Origin: JAJCYL01 sp965206015
GTDB taxonomy: Bacteria; Bacteroidota; Bacteroidia; Cytophagales; Cyclobacteriaceae
Reading direction: 5' to 3'
Length of the DNA: 64,000 bases
NCBI GenBank assembly: GCA_965206015.1
Contig: CBDBIW010000002.1
Coordinates: 186,001 to 250,000 of the forward strand
In this document: in pieces, positions 9,386 through 18,807 of the stretch
Layout of the letters: each line of letters opens with the position of its first letter
Position numbering within the stretch: position 1 is the stretch's first letter
Made by a program: the position numbers and the translations under genes
The notes under the pieces: model-generated
What the model was told of the DNA's origin: nothing
The model's input: the letters and a program-made list of their open reading frames with translations, nothing else
Database searches by the model: none

Positions 9386-9532
9386 AGTTGGTCTTTAAGT
9401 TGGTATAAATTTACTTGGTCAAAGTTAAATTAAAGGAAATAATTTTTGAATCAAACTTAAGCTTTGCATTTTAACTGATTTTGCAAAAAAGTAATCTGTT
9501 GCTACTGAATATTTATTAAGTCACATTACTTA

Positions 9533-9565
9533 TACATTTGGATTTGAAATATTTGGATTTGAAAT
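9533..9565 (+). promoter_or_regulatory. Candidate hemB promoter -7 element followed by a 15-bp tandem duplication
   Basis: TACATTTG at 9533-9540 fits the Bacteroidota -7 consensus TAnnTTTG, 64 bp before the hemB ATG. No clear -33 TTTG is seen at the usual spacing. Starting inside it, the 15-mer ATTTGGATTTGAAAT is perfectly duplicated (9536-9550, 9551-9565), which lengthens the leader. Confidence 0.4.
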
Positions 9566-9603
9566 GCTGATAAGGGCAGCCATATTGAGATAAACGAACA
9601 ATA

Positions 9604-10578
9604 ATGGATCGAAGACCTCGAAGAAATAGAAGAACTGATGCAATTTGCGATATGGTTAGAGAAACCAGGCTGTCAAGTAGCGAATTAATTTTTCCGCTTT
9701 TCCTGGTTGAAAAGGACAATCAGACAATTGAGGTTCCTTCGATGCCTGGTATATATAGGCATTCGTTAGATTCAATTTTGAGAGAAATAGAAGAGTGCCT
9801 GGAATTAGGCATAAAGACTTTCGATATTTTTCCAGTTGTTGATGAGGCTCACAAAGATAAAATGGCAACTAAGAGCTTCAATCCGAATTTCTTTTACTTA
9901 AAGGCACTGTCCAAAATTAAAAACCAATTTCCGGAAGCGTGTATTATGACAGATGTTGCGATGGACCCCTATAGCATTGACGGGCATGATGGTATTTTGA
10001 AAAATGGTATAATTCTAAATGACGAAACACTAGAGATATTAGGCAAAATGGCACTTGCTCAAGCCGCAACAGGTATAGACATTATCGGGCCTTCGGATAT
10101 GATGGATGGCCGTGTAGGATATTTGCGTGAAGTATTAGACGTGAATGGATTTACTCATGTTTCTATCATGTCATATACCGCAAAATATGCTAGCGCATTT
10201 TACGGTCCATTTAGAGATGCCTTGGACTCCGCTCCAAAATCTGGTGACAAGAAAACTTATCAAATGGATCCTGCAAACGCCAATGAGGCACTTATAGAGG
10301 CAGAGCTTGATGAATTGGAAGGGGCAGATTTCTTGACGGTGAAGCCGGCACTTGCCTATTTGGATATAATAAAATCCCTTTCTGAGAATTTTAATGTTCC
10401 TATTGCCGCATATAATGTTAGTGGCGAATATGCCATGATTACTGCCGCTGGTCAAAATGGGTGGATTGATGAACAGGCAGCTATGTTAGAGTGTCTACTT
10501 AGTATTAAAAGAGCTGGGGCGAAAATTATCTTGACGTATTTTGCCAGGAAATATGCCACTCTAAAAAGTGTGGAATAG
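9604..10578 (+). CDS. hemB: Delta-aminolevulinic acid dehydratase (porphobilinogen synthase)
   Basis: A 324-residue enzyme condensing two 5-aminolevulinate molecules to porphobilinogen in haem/tetrapyrrole synthesis (cytosol). The two Schiff-base lysines are visible: K194 in SYTAKYAS and K247 in FLTVKPALAY. Residues 117-130 read DVAMDPYSIDGHDG, lacking the cysteines of the zinc-type active site; this corresponds to the Mg-dependent, cysteine-poor class seen in Pseudomonas and many Bacteroidota. Length and the N-terminal RPRRNRR are normal for the family. It is a single gene on the + strand with no other hem genes nearby. The ATG at 9604 is the only good start. Confidence 0.97.
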   Translation: MDRRPRRNRRTDAICDMVRETRLSSSELIFPLFLVEKDNQTIEVPSMPGIYRHSLDSILREIEECLELGIKTFDIFPVVDEAHKDKMATKSFNPNFFYLKALSKIKNQFPEACIMTDVAMDPYSIDGHDGILKNGIILNDETLEILGKMALAQAATGIDIIGPSDMMDGRVGYLREVLDVNGFTHVSIMSYTAKYASAFYGPFRDALDSAPKSGDKKTYQMDPANANEALIEAELDELEGADFLTVKPALAYLDIIKSLSENFNVPIAAYNVSGEYAMITAAGQNGWIDEQAAMLECLLSIKRAGAKIILTYFARKYATLKSVE

Positions 10579-10584
10579 AAAAAT

Positions 10585-10608
10585 GCCATCACGAATATTC
10601 ATGATAGC
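10585..10608. repeat. Imperfect inverted repeat after hemB
   Basis: GCCATCACGAAT is followed directly by ATTCATGATAGC. The arms pair at 10 of 12 positions with almost no loop. It lies 7 bp beyond the hemB stop. It could act as a transcript-end hairpin, but no T-tract follows, so I do not call it a terminator. Confidence 0.4.
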
Positions 10609-10722
10609 ATTCCGACCTTAACCAAAACATCAAAATTTACTAACTATGATTTGTATCTGTTTTAACTACAATCAATTCGGGTATTAATAAGTTCCCCTCT
10701 TCAGTTTATTTTTTGGTTATAG

Positions 10723-11079
10723 TTAATTTGGGGTTAATTGCCTATTTGTTGGGGTTAATTGTCTATTTGTAATATAAATTTGATTCTCAGCAGATTCCAT
10801 CACTAGATCACTTTGAAATATAATCTTGTATTGGTTGGCATCTAATGCAGATTCGCCAGCTTCCAGCAGCAACACACCGTCCATATCATATACAAATACT
10901 TTTTGCTCACGATTCAAACCATGTGCTTCCATAAATGCATTTTGAGATACCCCGTTTATTCCTTGAATTAGCTCATTGTATTCTTTTTCAGTCTTGTCTT
11001 TATTGTTTGCTTGAGTAATCCCAATTCCCGATAGCATCACTAGCCCTAATGCTAATCCCTTAATTTCTCTCGTTGTCAT
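10723..11079 (-). CDS. Small exported protein of unknown function (118 aa)
   Basis: It has an N-terminal signal peptide (hydrophobic residues 8-24, ending ITQA). A charged mature region of about 90 residues follows, with a strand-like segment EQKVFVYDMDGVLLLEAGE. I recognise no family. The C-terminus contains TNRQLTP twice, encoded by a 21-bp tandem duplication (10728-10748 and 10749-10769) with one mismatch, so the last residues are duplicated rather than conserved. It is placed downstream of the ABC ATPase gene on the same strand, but 270 bp separates them, so co-transcription is doubtful. Confidence 0.55.
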   Translation of the reverse strand: MTTREIKGLALGLVMLSGIGITQANNKDKTEKEYNELIQGINGVSQNAFMEAHGLNREQKVFVYDMDGVLLLEAGESALDANQYKIIFQSDLVMESAENQIYITNRQLTPTNRQLTPN

Positions 11080-11348
11080 TTCTAATCGTATTTTGAATAA
11101 TATAAAATTTTGTTATCATGTTTATAGGCATCTAAACGTAACAGAATCTTTTATGTTTACTCCCAAATAAGAAATTTTTAATGGTTTGAGGCTCTTTTTG
11201 TGTAAAAGACAGAAAGCATATTAATTATTTCAATTACGCAACTTTTGGTTTCAAAACGTAACAGTTACTTAAGCACTTTGTTCTGGCTTGAATTAATGCA
11301 ATACTCCCCAATCAAATTTATAGCTCTTTAACATATTCTGAGTTGACC

Positions 11349-12068
11349 TTAAACTAAGCTCTTGTCCTTGGTATTGATGTTTTCAGAAACGATCTGACCA
11401 TCAAACAAGTGTATAATTTTATGTGCATATTCAGCATCAATGGCTGAGTGTGTAACCATAATTACAGTAGTTCCTTGCTCGTTTAAATCAGTAAGTAATG
11501 TCATCACTTCCTGACCATTTGCTGAGTCCAAGTTACCAGTTGGCTCATCCGCAAGAATCAGTTTGGGATTTGCAACCACGGCTCTTGATATCGCCACTCT
11601 CTGCTGCTGACCACCAGATAGCTGCTGAGGGAAGTGATTCTTTCTATGCATTATTTTCATTTGCTCCATTACGGCTTCTACTCTCTTCTTTCTCTCTTGA
11701 GAGCTGTGCTTGAGGTAAATTAATGGAAGCTCGATGTTTTCATAAACTGTGAGTTCGTCGATCAGGTTAAAGCTCTGGAAAACGAATCCAATGTTATTTT
11801 TTCTTAAGTCGGCTCTCTGTCTTTCCGAATGACCTGCAATTTCTTCCTCCAAAAAGTAAAGTTCACCTTCAGAAGGATTGTCTAACAGACCTAAGATGTT
11901 TAAAAGTGTAGATTTGCCACAGCCTGAAGGACCCATTATGGCCACAAATTCTCCATGTTCGATTTCCATGTTAACCCCCGCCAGTGCGGTTGTTTCAATT
12001 TCGTCAGTATAGTAGAATTTCTTCAGGTTACTGGTTCTGATTAGTTGCTTGTTTTCTGCGTTTTCCAT
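11349..12068 (-). CDS. ABC transporter ATP-binding protein, MacB/LolD type
   Basis: A 239-residue ATPase of the MacB/LolD/FtsE-like group, with Walker A GPSGCGKST (about residues 46-54), signature LSGGQQQRVAISRA (about 149-162), and Walker B LILADEPTGNLDSANG. Such ATPases drive FtsX-fold permeases in mechanotransmission, efflux or lipoprotein extraction. The gene follows the periplasmic adaptor gene by 80 bp on the same strand, so they form an operon. No FtsX permease is encoded beside it; the partner must be elsewhere or has been lost. Confidence 0.93.
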   Translation of the reverse strand: MENAENKQLIRTSNLKKFYYTDEIETTALAGVNMEIEHGEFVAIMGPSGCGKSTLLNILGLLDNPSEGELYFLEEEIAGHSERQRADLRKNNIGFVFQSFNLIDELTVYENIELPLIYLKHSSQERKKRVEAVMEQMKIMHRKNHFPQQLSGGQQQRVAISRAVVANPKLILADEPTGNLDSANGQEVMTLLTDLNEQGTTVIMVTHSAIDAEYAHKIIHLFDGQIVSENINTKDKSLV

Positions 12069-12148
12069 TTTGACTATTTGATTTTTTAGATGCTTCTTTA
12101 TTAAGGCTGCTATTCTATATGAAAGGTTACTGGGATTTGATAAATAAG

Positions 12149-13402
12149 TTACTCTTTAAACACCAATCGATCCTTATCTTCATAACCGTCATAACCAGAG
12201 ACAACAACTTTGTCCCCAGGTTGCAAACCCTCTAATACTTCATAGTACCTTGGGTTTTGGCGACCAAGTCTGATAGTTCTGCGAGTAGCAAAATCTTCCG
12301 ACTCATTGACTACAAATATCCAGTTACCCCCGGTAGTTTGATAGAAACTTCCTCTGGGTATCTGGATAGCTTGTACATTTTCACTTAACTGTAGCTTAAT
12401 CTGTAAGGTTTGCCCTCTTCGTATTCCACTGGGGATCTCGCCTTCAAAAGCCATGTCTACATTAAACATTCCGTTATTGACCTCGGAGTATATCTTAGCT
12501 ATTTTTAAATTATAAGTGGTGCCGGCTAAATCAAAAGACCCACCAAGATCTTCATAGATTCTTGTGATGTAATGTTCATCGATGGGCGTTCTTACCTTGA
12601 ATGCGGCGTAATCATCAATTTGTCCTATGTTTTGACCGGGTGCCACGGATTCTCCAACCTCAGCATTAATATTTGAAAGTCTGCCATTAATAGGAGCCCG
12701 AACATATAAGTTATCCAGACTTCCCTTAATCATTTCAAGATTATTGCCGGTTCTTTCAAGCGTTGCTTCTGCCTGTCTTATTTGAATTACAGCATTAAGG
12801 GAGTCGAATTTGTTGGATTCAATTTGAATTTCTCTAGAAGCTTGAAGTCGATTATACTCTCTTTTCGCATTAAGGAACTCTTGCTCCGAGATTACTTTCT
12901 CCTCATAAAGTTCCTGGCTTCTTTCATACAAGTCTTTAGCTTGGTCGATTTGAAAATCAAGTTCTGTTATAATCCTTTTTAGGTTGAATTGATTTTGCTG
13001 AAGGCTCAATTTTGTATTTTCCAGGCTATTAATTAAAATGAAGGCCTGGGTTTCTTCTCTAATGAAGCTTTGAACGAGGTTGCTGTTGGCCAGTTTTATA
13101 ATGGTATCTCCTTTGTGGACATTGATACCACCTTCAGTAAATTTTTTCTCAACAACACCTCCTTCGATAGCGTCAAGCCTGATGGTCTTTATCGGCTGAA
13201 CTGTGCCATCTTGTGGGATAAACTCTCTAAACTCGCCACTATGAACAGTTGCAATGTTAATTTTATCAACCGAGACATTTAGTTTGGACCCTTTATCAGC
13301 AAAAATGAAACTGTAAAGAATAAACAGGACGAAAACAGTTACTCCTCCATACATCAGAATCTTACTTAACGTCCATTTTTTCTTTTTAATTACTTTATCC
13401 AT
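12149..13402 (-). CDS. Periplasmic adaptor subunit (MacA/HlyD-like membrane fusion protein)
   Basis: A 417-residue membrane fusion protein with one N-terminal transmembrane helix (about residues 12-32). A short biotinyl-lipoyl half follows, then a long alpha-helical hairpin (about 95-215, rich in Q, E, L and N), the second lipoyl half (DNLYVRAPINGRLSNINAEVGESV) and beta-barrel/MP domains. Such adaptors bridge an inner-membrane ABC pump to an outer-membrane channel. The ATG at 13402 is preferred to a TTG one codon upstream. It heads an operon with the ATPase gene; a permease and TolC gene are missing locally. Confidence 0.9.
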   Translation of the reverse strand: MDKVIKKKKWTLSKILMYGGVTVFVLFILYSFIFADKGSKLNVSVDKINIATVHSGEFREFIPQDGTVQPIKTIRLDAIEGGVVEKKFTEGGINVHKGDTIIKLANSNLVQSFIREETQAFILINSLENTKLSLQQNQFNLKRIITELDFQIDQAKDLYERSQELYEEKVISEQEFLNAKREYNRLQASREIQIESNKFDSLNAVIQIRQAEATLERTGNNLEMIKGSLDNLYVRAPINGRLSNINAEVGESVAPGQNIGQIDDYAAFKVRTPIDEHYITRIYEDLGGSFDLAGTTYNLKIAKIYSEVNNGMFNVDMAFEGEIPSGIRRGQTLQIKLQLSENVQAIQIPRGSFYQTTGGNWIFVVNESEDFATRRTIRLGRQNPRYYEVLEGLQPGDKVVVSGYDGYEDKDRLVFKE

Positions 13403-13567
13403 CAATTCAGATTTATATCAGTCTTTGGCATATTCCAATTAGGATGCCATTATTTTCATAAATCTGATTGTCAGATAGTTATGTGATTAATTAATGATGC
13501 CAAGATATTTCTGTGTACAGAATGGAACAGTAAATGTTCGTTAATGACCAATGTGAAATGGGCTGGG

Positions 13568-13600
13568 AAAAAAGGGTTCAGGAAACTACTCGCTGAACCC
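13568..13600 (-). terminator. Rho-independent terminator reading leftwards
   Basis: On the minus strand the stem GGGTTCA (13600-13594) pairs with TGAACCC (13580-13574) around a 13-base loop. It is followed by TTTTTT (13573-13568). It would end transcription entering from the right, where only IS relics remain, so the gene it once served has probably been destroyed. It insulates the adaptor/ATPase operon. Confidence 0.65.
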
Positions 13601-13699
13601 CACGGTCAACAACTCAAAATAAAAAGGATTAATCAAATCTTAATCCGCAACAATACTTAAATATAATCATTAATCTTGAAAACAAAATAATCCTAATTC

Positions 13700-14425
13700 A
13701 ATGCCATTAAGATAAGCACTTATAGATATCTATAAGCACCAGAGTATTTGATGAAAGGTTTGATTTTTCGTACTGGGGAGTGCTCTGCCTGATGCCTGAT
13801 TTTTCAAAAGAAGGATTTGAGATAATGCCGTAATCTGTCGATGGTATGAGCGGGCCCTGGTCAGGATTGTTTTCAGGTGGTATAGTGCATAGGTTCGGTT
13901 GATAATAGCGATCCGTTTTTCCTTTCTGCTGTTGACGGTTTGTCTTTGGGATGGTTTTGGTTTAATGCCAAAGCAATCAGGTATTACACAGTGTGATAAG
14001 CAGGGTTTTGGCATGGAAATACTGCTGGATAGCCCATGCGGCAAGTCCAGAGAAATCAGCTACTCCTAATCGTGATTTGATCAGTTTGCAGGTCTCTTCA
14101 ATGGTCCATCTTTCAATACCGCCTTTGACCTATATTAAGGTGTGAGCATCTGTAAAAGAAGTACTAAAACAGCCGAACCTCTCGTTTGACATTGACCTTT
14201 TTCATGAGCCTGACTCTCAGGACTGACTTTGGATGAGGGGTACTTTTTGATCAGATATATTGCCAAAAAGCCTACTTCTGGCAATAAATCTTTCATCCGA
14301 TATGGTTAACCTGAGTTCACAGAGAAGTTTTGTTTTGAAACCCTCAAAAGCCATTTCCGGGGTTTCTTTTTATACCCCTGAAATACTTTAATAATCACGT
14401 AATTATACCTTATCTTAAGGGCATT
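13700..14425 (-). mobile_element. IS4-like insertion sequence relic
   Basis: A 726-bp fragment bounded by 17-bp inverted repeats with one mismatch (13700-13716 and 14409-14425, core TTAAGATAAG). Inside, minus-strand translation gives the C-terminal part of a DDE transposase in several frames: ERWTIEETCKLIKSRLG, DFSGLAAWAIQQ and FHAKTLLITLC. The R-x3-E-x6-K spacing of the IS4 YREK signature is present; the Tyr is not. The N-terminal half is missing, and stops and frameshifts are frequent. Full IS4 elements exceed 1.3 kb, so this is internally deleted. Confidence 0.7.
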
Positions 14426-14963
14426 ATTGAAACAGGCACATAATCTATGATCATTAATTTCAGAGGGAGAGGCTGCTGTTTCAGAGGGAGAGGCTGCTGT
14501 CTGACGGCTCTAACCACCAGATTTTCTCTCGCAGGTTCAGGTTACGGCTCAACCCGGTAGAAAAGATTCCTTTCTTATGGGTACTCATGAAATAAATAAG
14601 GCAGAAGGCTTTCAGTAGTGGAAATTTCATCTTAAGGAAGCGTGTACCACTGGTTGGTGCAGGCTGATAACCAGATGAGGTACATTGTCTGGTTTGTTCG
14701 AGCTTCCCACTGCACTATTTTGATGGCTGCATTTCTCACCAATCAAGCCATCTGGCCACTTGAAGTCAGCTAAATGTTCCATGCAGGTTTGACCGTCAGG
14801 GAATCTTTGCCGGAATTCGCATAAGCTCAGGCTTTGAAATTTTCTCTTCCTGTCCAGTATCAATTTTAACCGTTTAATTAATAGTTGAATATACTGATAT
14901 TCAATTACTTAACACGTATACGATACTTACAATAATTGCATTTATTATGTGCCTGTTTCAATA
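14425..14963 (-). mobile_element. IS1595-like insertion sequence relic with perfect 20-bp inverted repeats
   Basis: The ends are perfect 20-bp inverted repeats (TATTGAAACAGGCACATAAT at 14425-14444; reverse complement at 14944-14963). Minus-strand coding (from 14863) shows the N-terminus of an IS1595/ISXO2-type transposase: EFRQRFPDGQTCMEHLADF, then KWPDGLIGEKC. After a frameshift it continues QPAPTSGTRFLKMKFPLL and STHKKGIFSTGLSRNL. The catalytic DDE domain is gone, and a 21-bp tandem duplication (14458-14499) occupies part of the remainder. It abuts the IS4-like relic, sharing position 14425. Confidence 0.75.
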
Positions 14964-15066
14964 GTTTTTTAACAATATTTGAATAATCCTTAAGTTCAAG
15001 ATCAATCTTTCAGAGTAGAGCCTAATTGTATCTTAATCATTAATTTGCAAGCATATAATTACAGTA

Positions 15067-17547
15067 ATGAAGAAAATAGATTTTAATCAGTTTGTCCCCC
15101 ATACAATAGCTGTCGTTATTTTTTTGCTGACAACAGTTGCTTTTTTTCACCCCGTATTTTTTGAAAATAAAGCCATTTATCAACGTGACATTCTTGAAGG
15201 TCAAGGGACGGCCCAGTCACTCAAAGAATACCGTGAGTTGACCGGCGAAGAAGGTCTGTGGGCGGAATCAGTATTCAGTGGCATGCCTGCTCACCTCGTT
15301 AATCTGATTTATTCCGGTGATCTGGTGAGCTATTTTCAATCGGCTTATTCCTTGTGGTTCCCGCATCCAACGAGACTGCTCTTAATGAGCTTTTTTTCAA
15401 TGTACATCTTGCTGTTTCTATCTCTTAAGGTTAGGCCATATTTATCAATGGCGGGAGCAATAGCCTTTGGTCTAACCTCTTTTCAAATCATAAGTTTTGG
15501 AGCTGGTCACAATGCGAAAATTGGTGCAATTGCCCTGATGCCATTAATTCTATCCGGAATTATCCTCGCCTTTCGTGGAAAACCGGGCCTGGGATTTATT
15601 TTGACTGCATGCGGATTGGCTATGCAAATCCGGATAAATCACCTTCAGATTACCTACTACCTGCTAATTATATGTGTGATCTTCGGAATAAATGAAGTAA
15701 TCATTAAGCTGAAATCTGGTACGATAACAACATTGATAAAACCACTTGTGGTTCTTCTCGTGGCTGCAACACTCGCAGTAGGTACCAACCTAGGTAAATT
15801 GTGGGGCGTTTATGAATATAGTCAGTATTCAATAAGAGGTAAATCTGAACTTAATTCAGGTAAAGTTACTGCGGGGAAATCAGGTCTGGACAAAGAGTAT
15901 GCGTTTCGGTATAGTAATGATCTTATAGAACCCCTAGTGCTTTTCATTCCAAATTTTTATGGAGGCTCCTCCAGTCAAAATCTTGGTACTAATTCCAACC
16001 TGGCCGATGCATTGAAGCGACAGGGCGTCCCTCCTGGGCAGGTGGCTGAACAAACGAAGAGCATTCCCACCTATTGGGGAGATCAGCCGGGATCGGCTCC
16101 TTATTATGCCGGAGCCATTACTATTTTTCTATTCGTTCTCGGGTTGCTAATTATGGATGGTAGGCAGAAATGGTGGTGGTTAGTCCTAGTTGCTTTTGGG
16201 ATTATGCTCAGTTGGGGCAGCAATTTTGCCAGCTTCAATTATTTTTTGTTCGATTATTTACCAGGCTATAATAAATTTCGTTCTGTCACATTTGCCATAA
16301 TCATCCCGATATTCTGTATGATCCCACTTGGATTTCAAGCGATCGAGAAACTACTACAGGAAGGGCTTACAAAACAACATCAGAAAAAGTTATTTATTGC
16401 AGTTGGAGTTACGGCCGGCTTTTCCCTCGCTGCCGGGTTACTGGCAGGGCTTGGTTCATATGTCGGAGGTATTGACTATAAGTTGAGCTCAGCAGGGTAT
16501 CCGGATTGGTTCTTACAAGCGGTACGGGAAGATCGCGAAGCACTACTAAGGTCTGATGCTTTCCGTTCCATGATATTTATCCTCCTGTCAGCAGGGCTCA
16601 TATGGGTTATAGCAAAAAAAATATTGAATGAAAATGTAGCTTTGCTTGGGATTGCCGCCCTGGTTCTATTGGATATGTTTTTTGTAGGCAGAAGATATCT
16701 GAATGCTGACAATTTCCAGCGAACCCCTGAAAGAACTTTCTTTATTGAAACAGAAGCAGACAAACTTATTAAGACAGATAAGGATAATCATTATCGTGTA
16801 CTCTATCTACCGGACCCATTCAATGATGCCAGAACATCCTATCACCACCGGTCAATTGGTGGATATCATGGTGCTAAAATGAGACGTTATCAGGATGTAG
16901 TGGAAAATCATTTACAGGATGAGATACAAGAGGCCATTGTCAAACTGAGAAACAGAGACGGCAATTTTAATAGCCTGGGTGTCATTAACATGCTAGATAC
17001 CCGATACTTCATGGCTGGTAGTGCCAAAGGAGAGGTCGTTGGAAATGAATCCGCCAATGGGCCAGCCTGGTTTGTCCAACAAGTGAAAAAGGTGTCAACA
17101 CCAGATGAAGAAATTAGAGATCTTGGTAATGCCAATACGAAAATTGTGGCCATTGTAAATACCAGCCGGTTCAATGTTCACGATGAGGAAGGTTATTTCA
17201 CCGGTGGCACCATTGAGCTGGTGCAGAAAAAACCAAATCATCTTATTTATGATGTAAACGCAGCCGGCAATGCTTTTGCGGTATTCTCGGAAATCTATTA
17301 TCCGGAAGGCTGGTCTGCCACAATTGACGGAAAGGACGCAGAAATTATTCAGGTCAATTATATCTTGAGAGCATTGGAAATTCCTGAAGGGCAGCATACG
17401 GTTGAATTTAAGTTTGAGCCTGATTCGTATGTGATTGGAAATAAGGTGATGTGGGTGTGTGGTATATTACTGGTACTATCCCTTGTAAGCTTCGCAATAT
17501 TAGAGTCAAGAGGCGTCACAATACGAATTCAAGAACATGCTCAGTAA
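15067..17547 (+). CDS. YfhO-family polytopic membrane protein (826 aa)
   Basis: A large membrane protein of the YfhO family, with about 12 predicted helices: one at residues 12-30, clusters between roughly 95 and 250, then 350-470 and 505-550. A soluble region (about 560-790) follows, with a closing helix near 795-815. The long first periplasmic loop holds the family's QRDILEGQG and ESVFSGMPAH segments. YfhO proteins are GT-C-fold relatives implicated in glycosylation of teichoic acid or lipid-linked glycans; a sugar-transfer role here is inferred from the family and from the adjacent polysaccharide genes. The ATG at 15067 is good, with a hydrophobic N-terminus. Confidence 0.82.
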   Translation: MKKIDFNQFVPHTIAVVIFLLTTVAFFHPVFFENKAIYQRDILEGQGTAQSLKEYRELTGEEGLWAESVFSGMPAHLVNLIYSGDLVSYFQSAYSLWFPHPTRLLLMSFFSMYILLFLSLKVRPYLSMAGAIAFGLTSFQIISFGAGHNAKIGAIALMPLILSGIILAFRGKPGLGFILTACGLAMQIRINHLQITYYLLIICVIFGINEVIIKLKSGTITTLIKPLVVLLVAATLAVGTNLGKLWGVYEYSQYSIRGKSELNSGKVTAGKSGLDKEYAFRYSNDLIEPLVLFIPNFYGGSSSQNLGTNSNLADALKRQGVPPGQVAEQTKSIPTYWGDQPGSAPYYAGAITIFLFVLGLLIMDGRQKWWWLVLVAFGIMLSWGSNFASFNYFLFDYLPGYNKFRSVTFAIIIPIFCMIPLGFQAIEKLLQEGLTKQHQKKLFIAVGVTAGFSLAAGLLAGLGSYVGGIDYKLSSAGYPDWFLQAVREDREALLRSDAFRSMIFILLSAGLIWVIAKKILNENVALLGIAALVLLDMFFVGRRYLNADNFQRTPERTFFIETEADKLIKTDKDNHYRVLYLPDPFNDARTSYHHRSIGGYHGAKMRRYQDVVENHLQDEIQEAIVKLRNRDGNFNSLGVINMLDTRYFMAGSAKGEVVGNESANGPAWFVQQVKKVSTPDEEIRDLGNANTKIVAIVNTSRFNVHDEEGYFTGGTIELVQKKPNHLIYDVNAAGNAFAVFSEIYYPEGWSATIDGKDAEIIQVNYILRALEIPEGQHTVEFKFEPDSYVIGNKVMWVCGILLVLSLVSFAILESRGVTIRIQEHAQ

Positions 17548-17559
17548 CCTCTCAAGAGC

Positions 17560-18747
17560 TTATAATTTATCGTATAATGCAACTAGATCTCGTCCAGTAG
17601 TCTCCCAATTCCAACTTTCCTTACAAGCTATCACTGCTCTTTGACCCATATCCAATCTCAAAGAGTCATTTTTATAAAGTTCTTCAATGCAGGAAACAAA
17701 ATGGGAGACATCCTCCGATCCATGTACTAATCCAATTTCTGATTCTTCAATGATCTTAGCCTGGGGTGGGCAATCACTTACTACCATTGCCCGCCCAATC
17801 GCCATATACTGAAATATTTTGTTGGCGTAAGTGGTGTCATGATGAAGGTTCCTGTGAATTGGGCTTATGCATATGTCAGAAGCCTTGATATAACTGGGAA
17901 AGAGTGAAACATCCTGCCATCCCTCAAAGGCAACCGATTCTAAAACACCCAATTCAGATGCCCTTTTAATCAAAATCACATCAGCGGAACTCCTCCCAAC
18001 AATTATTAATTTCACTGCTGGTATATCTTTCTTTAGTTGGAATACCGCTTCAATGGCAGTGAACAGGCCTCTTCTTAGTCCCGTATCTCCTAAATATAAG
18101 ATATTGAAACTGCCCTTAAATCGTTCCGTAATTCCATTATCAAAGGGGTATCTGAGGAATTCTGCCAGATTCACCGTATTGGGAACGGCTACGAATCTAT
18201 TCCTACTTATTTTCATTCGATCGGTATAATTGTCAATCGCTTCTTCTGTAACCGTAATTGTGTAATCAGCTTTGTTAATCAACTCATTTTGCTTCAGATT
18301 CCAACTCTTCAAACTTATTAGATACTTACCCGGAAATACATTGATATGATGATAAAATTCCATGATCGCAGGTTTGTTTTCATGCAAGTCAAGAATGCAC
18401 GGCCTGCTATTGTTATTAACCTTTATCACAGTTTCGGCCAAAATCATATCATGAATATGTAAAACTTCCGGTTTGACTTGGTCCAGGAATCTTTTAACAA
18501 AGGGAGTAATGAGCCATCGATAAAAAGGAATGGTGTATACAAGAGCAGATAGTTTGTAAGTCAGAAGACTAATAGGAAATCGATAAACGTTAATTCCATT
18601 AATTATCTCAACGCTCACATTAGGTTTTTTGTGACTTAAACTAAACAAGTGAACCGAATGCCCTTCTTTTATAAGAGACATCGCCTCATTCTCCACCCGA
18701 GGGTCAGGTGGAAAGCCTGTTTCCAAAAACATTCCGACTTTTTTCAT
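17560..18747 (-). CDS. Glycosyltransferase, GT4-type (GT-B fold)
   Basis: A 395-residue retaining GT-B glycosyltransferase. The N-terminal Rossmann half has FLETGFPPDPRVENEAMSL and LHIHDMILAE; the C-terminal half has NILYLGDTGLRRGL, KLIIVGRSS and the donor-binding segment HHDTTYANKIFQYMAIGRAMV. The family's EX7E-like acidic residues are placed around DCPPQAKIIEESEIG. It sits tail-to-tail with the YfhO gene (12 bp between stops) and head-to-head with the methyltransferase gene (60 bp). A cytosolic role in surface-glycan assembly is likely; the sugar is not predictable. Confidence 0.88.
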   Translation of the reverse strand: MKKVGMFLETGFPPDPRVENEAMSLIKEGHSVHLFSLSHKKPNVSVEIINGINVYRFPISLLTYKLSALVYTIPFYRWLITPFVKRFLDQVKPEVLHIHDMILAETVIKVNNNSRPCILDLHENKPAIMEFYHHINVFPGKYLISLKSWNLKQNELINKADYTITVTEEAIDNYTDRMKISRNRFVAVPNTVNLAEFLRYPFDNGITERFKGSFNILYLGDTGLRRGLFTAIEAVFQLKKDIPAVKLIIVGRSSADVILIKRASELGVLESVAFEGWQDVSLFPSYIKASDICISPIHRNLHHDTTYANKIFQYMAIGRAMVVSDCPPQAKIIEESEIGLVHGSEDVSHFVSCIEELYKNDSLRLDMGQRAVIACKESWNWETTGRDLVALYDKL

Positions 18748-18807
18748 ACTACCATGTTATAACTCTTCACAACATCTATTTTTGCGAATATCATTTTAAA
18801 GATCTGT

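Noticed and set aside
10585..10608. Hairpin after hemB as a terminator
   Set aside because: Stem is imperfect, there is almost no loop and no T-run, so it was listed only as an inverted repeat.
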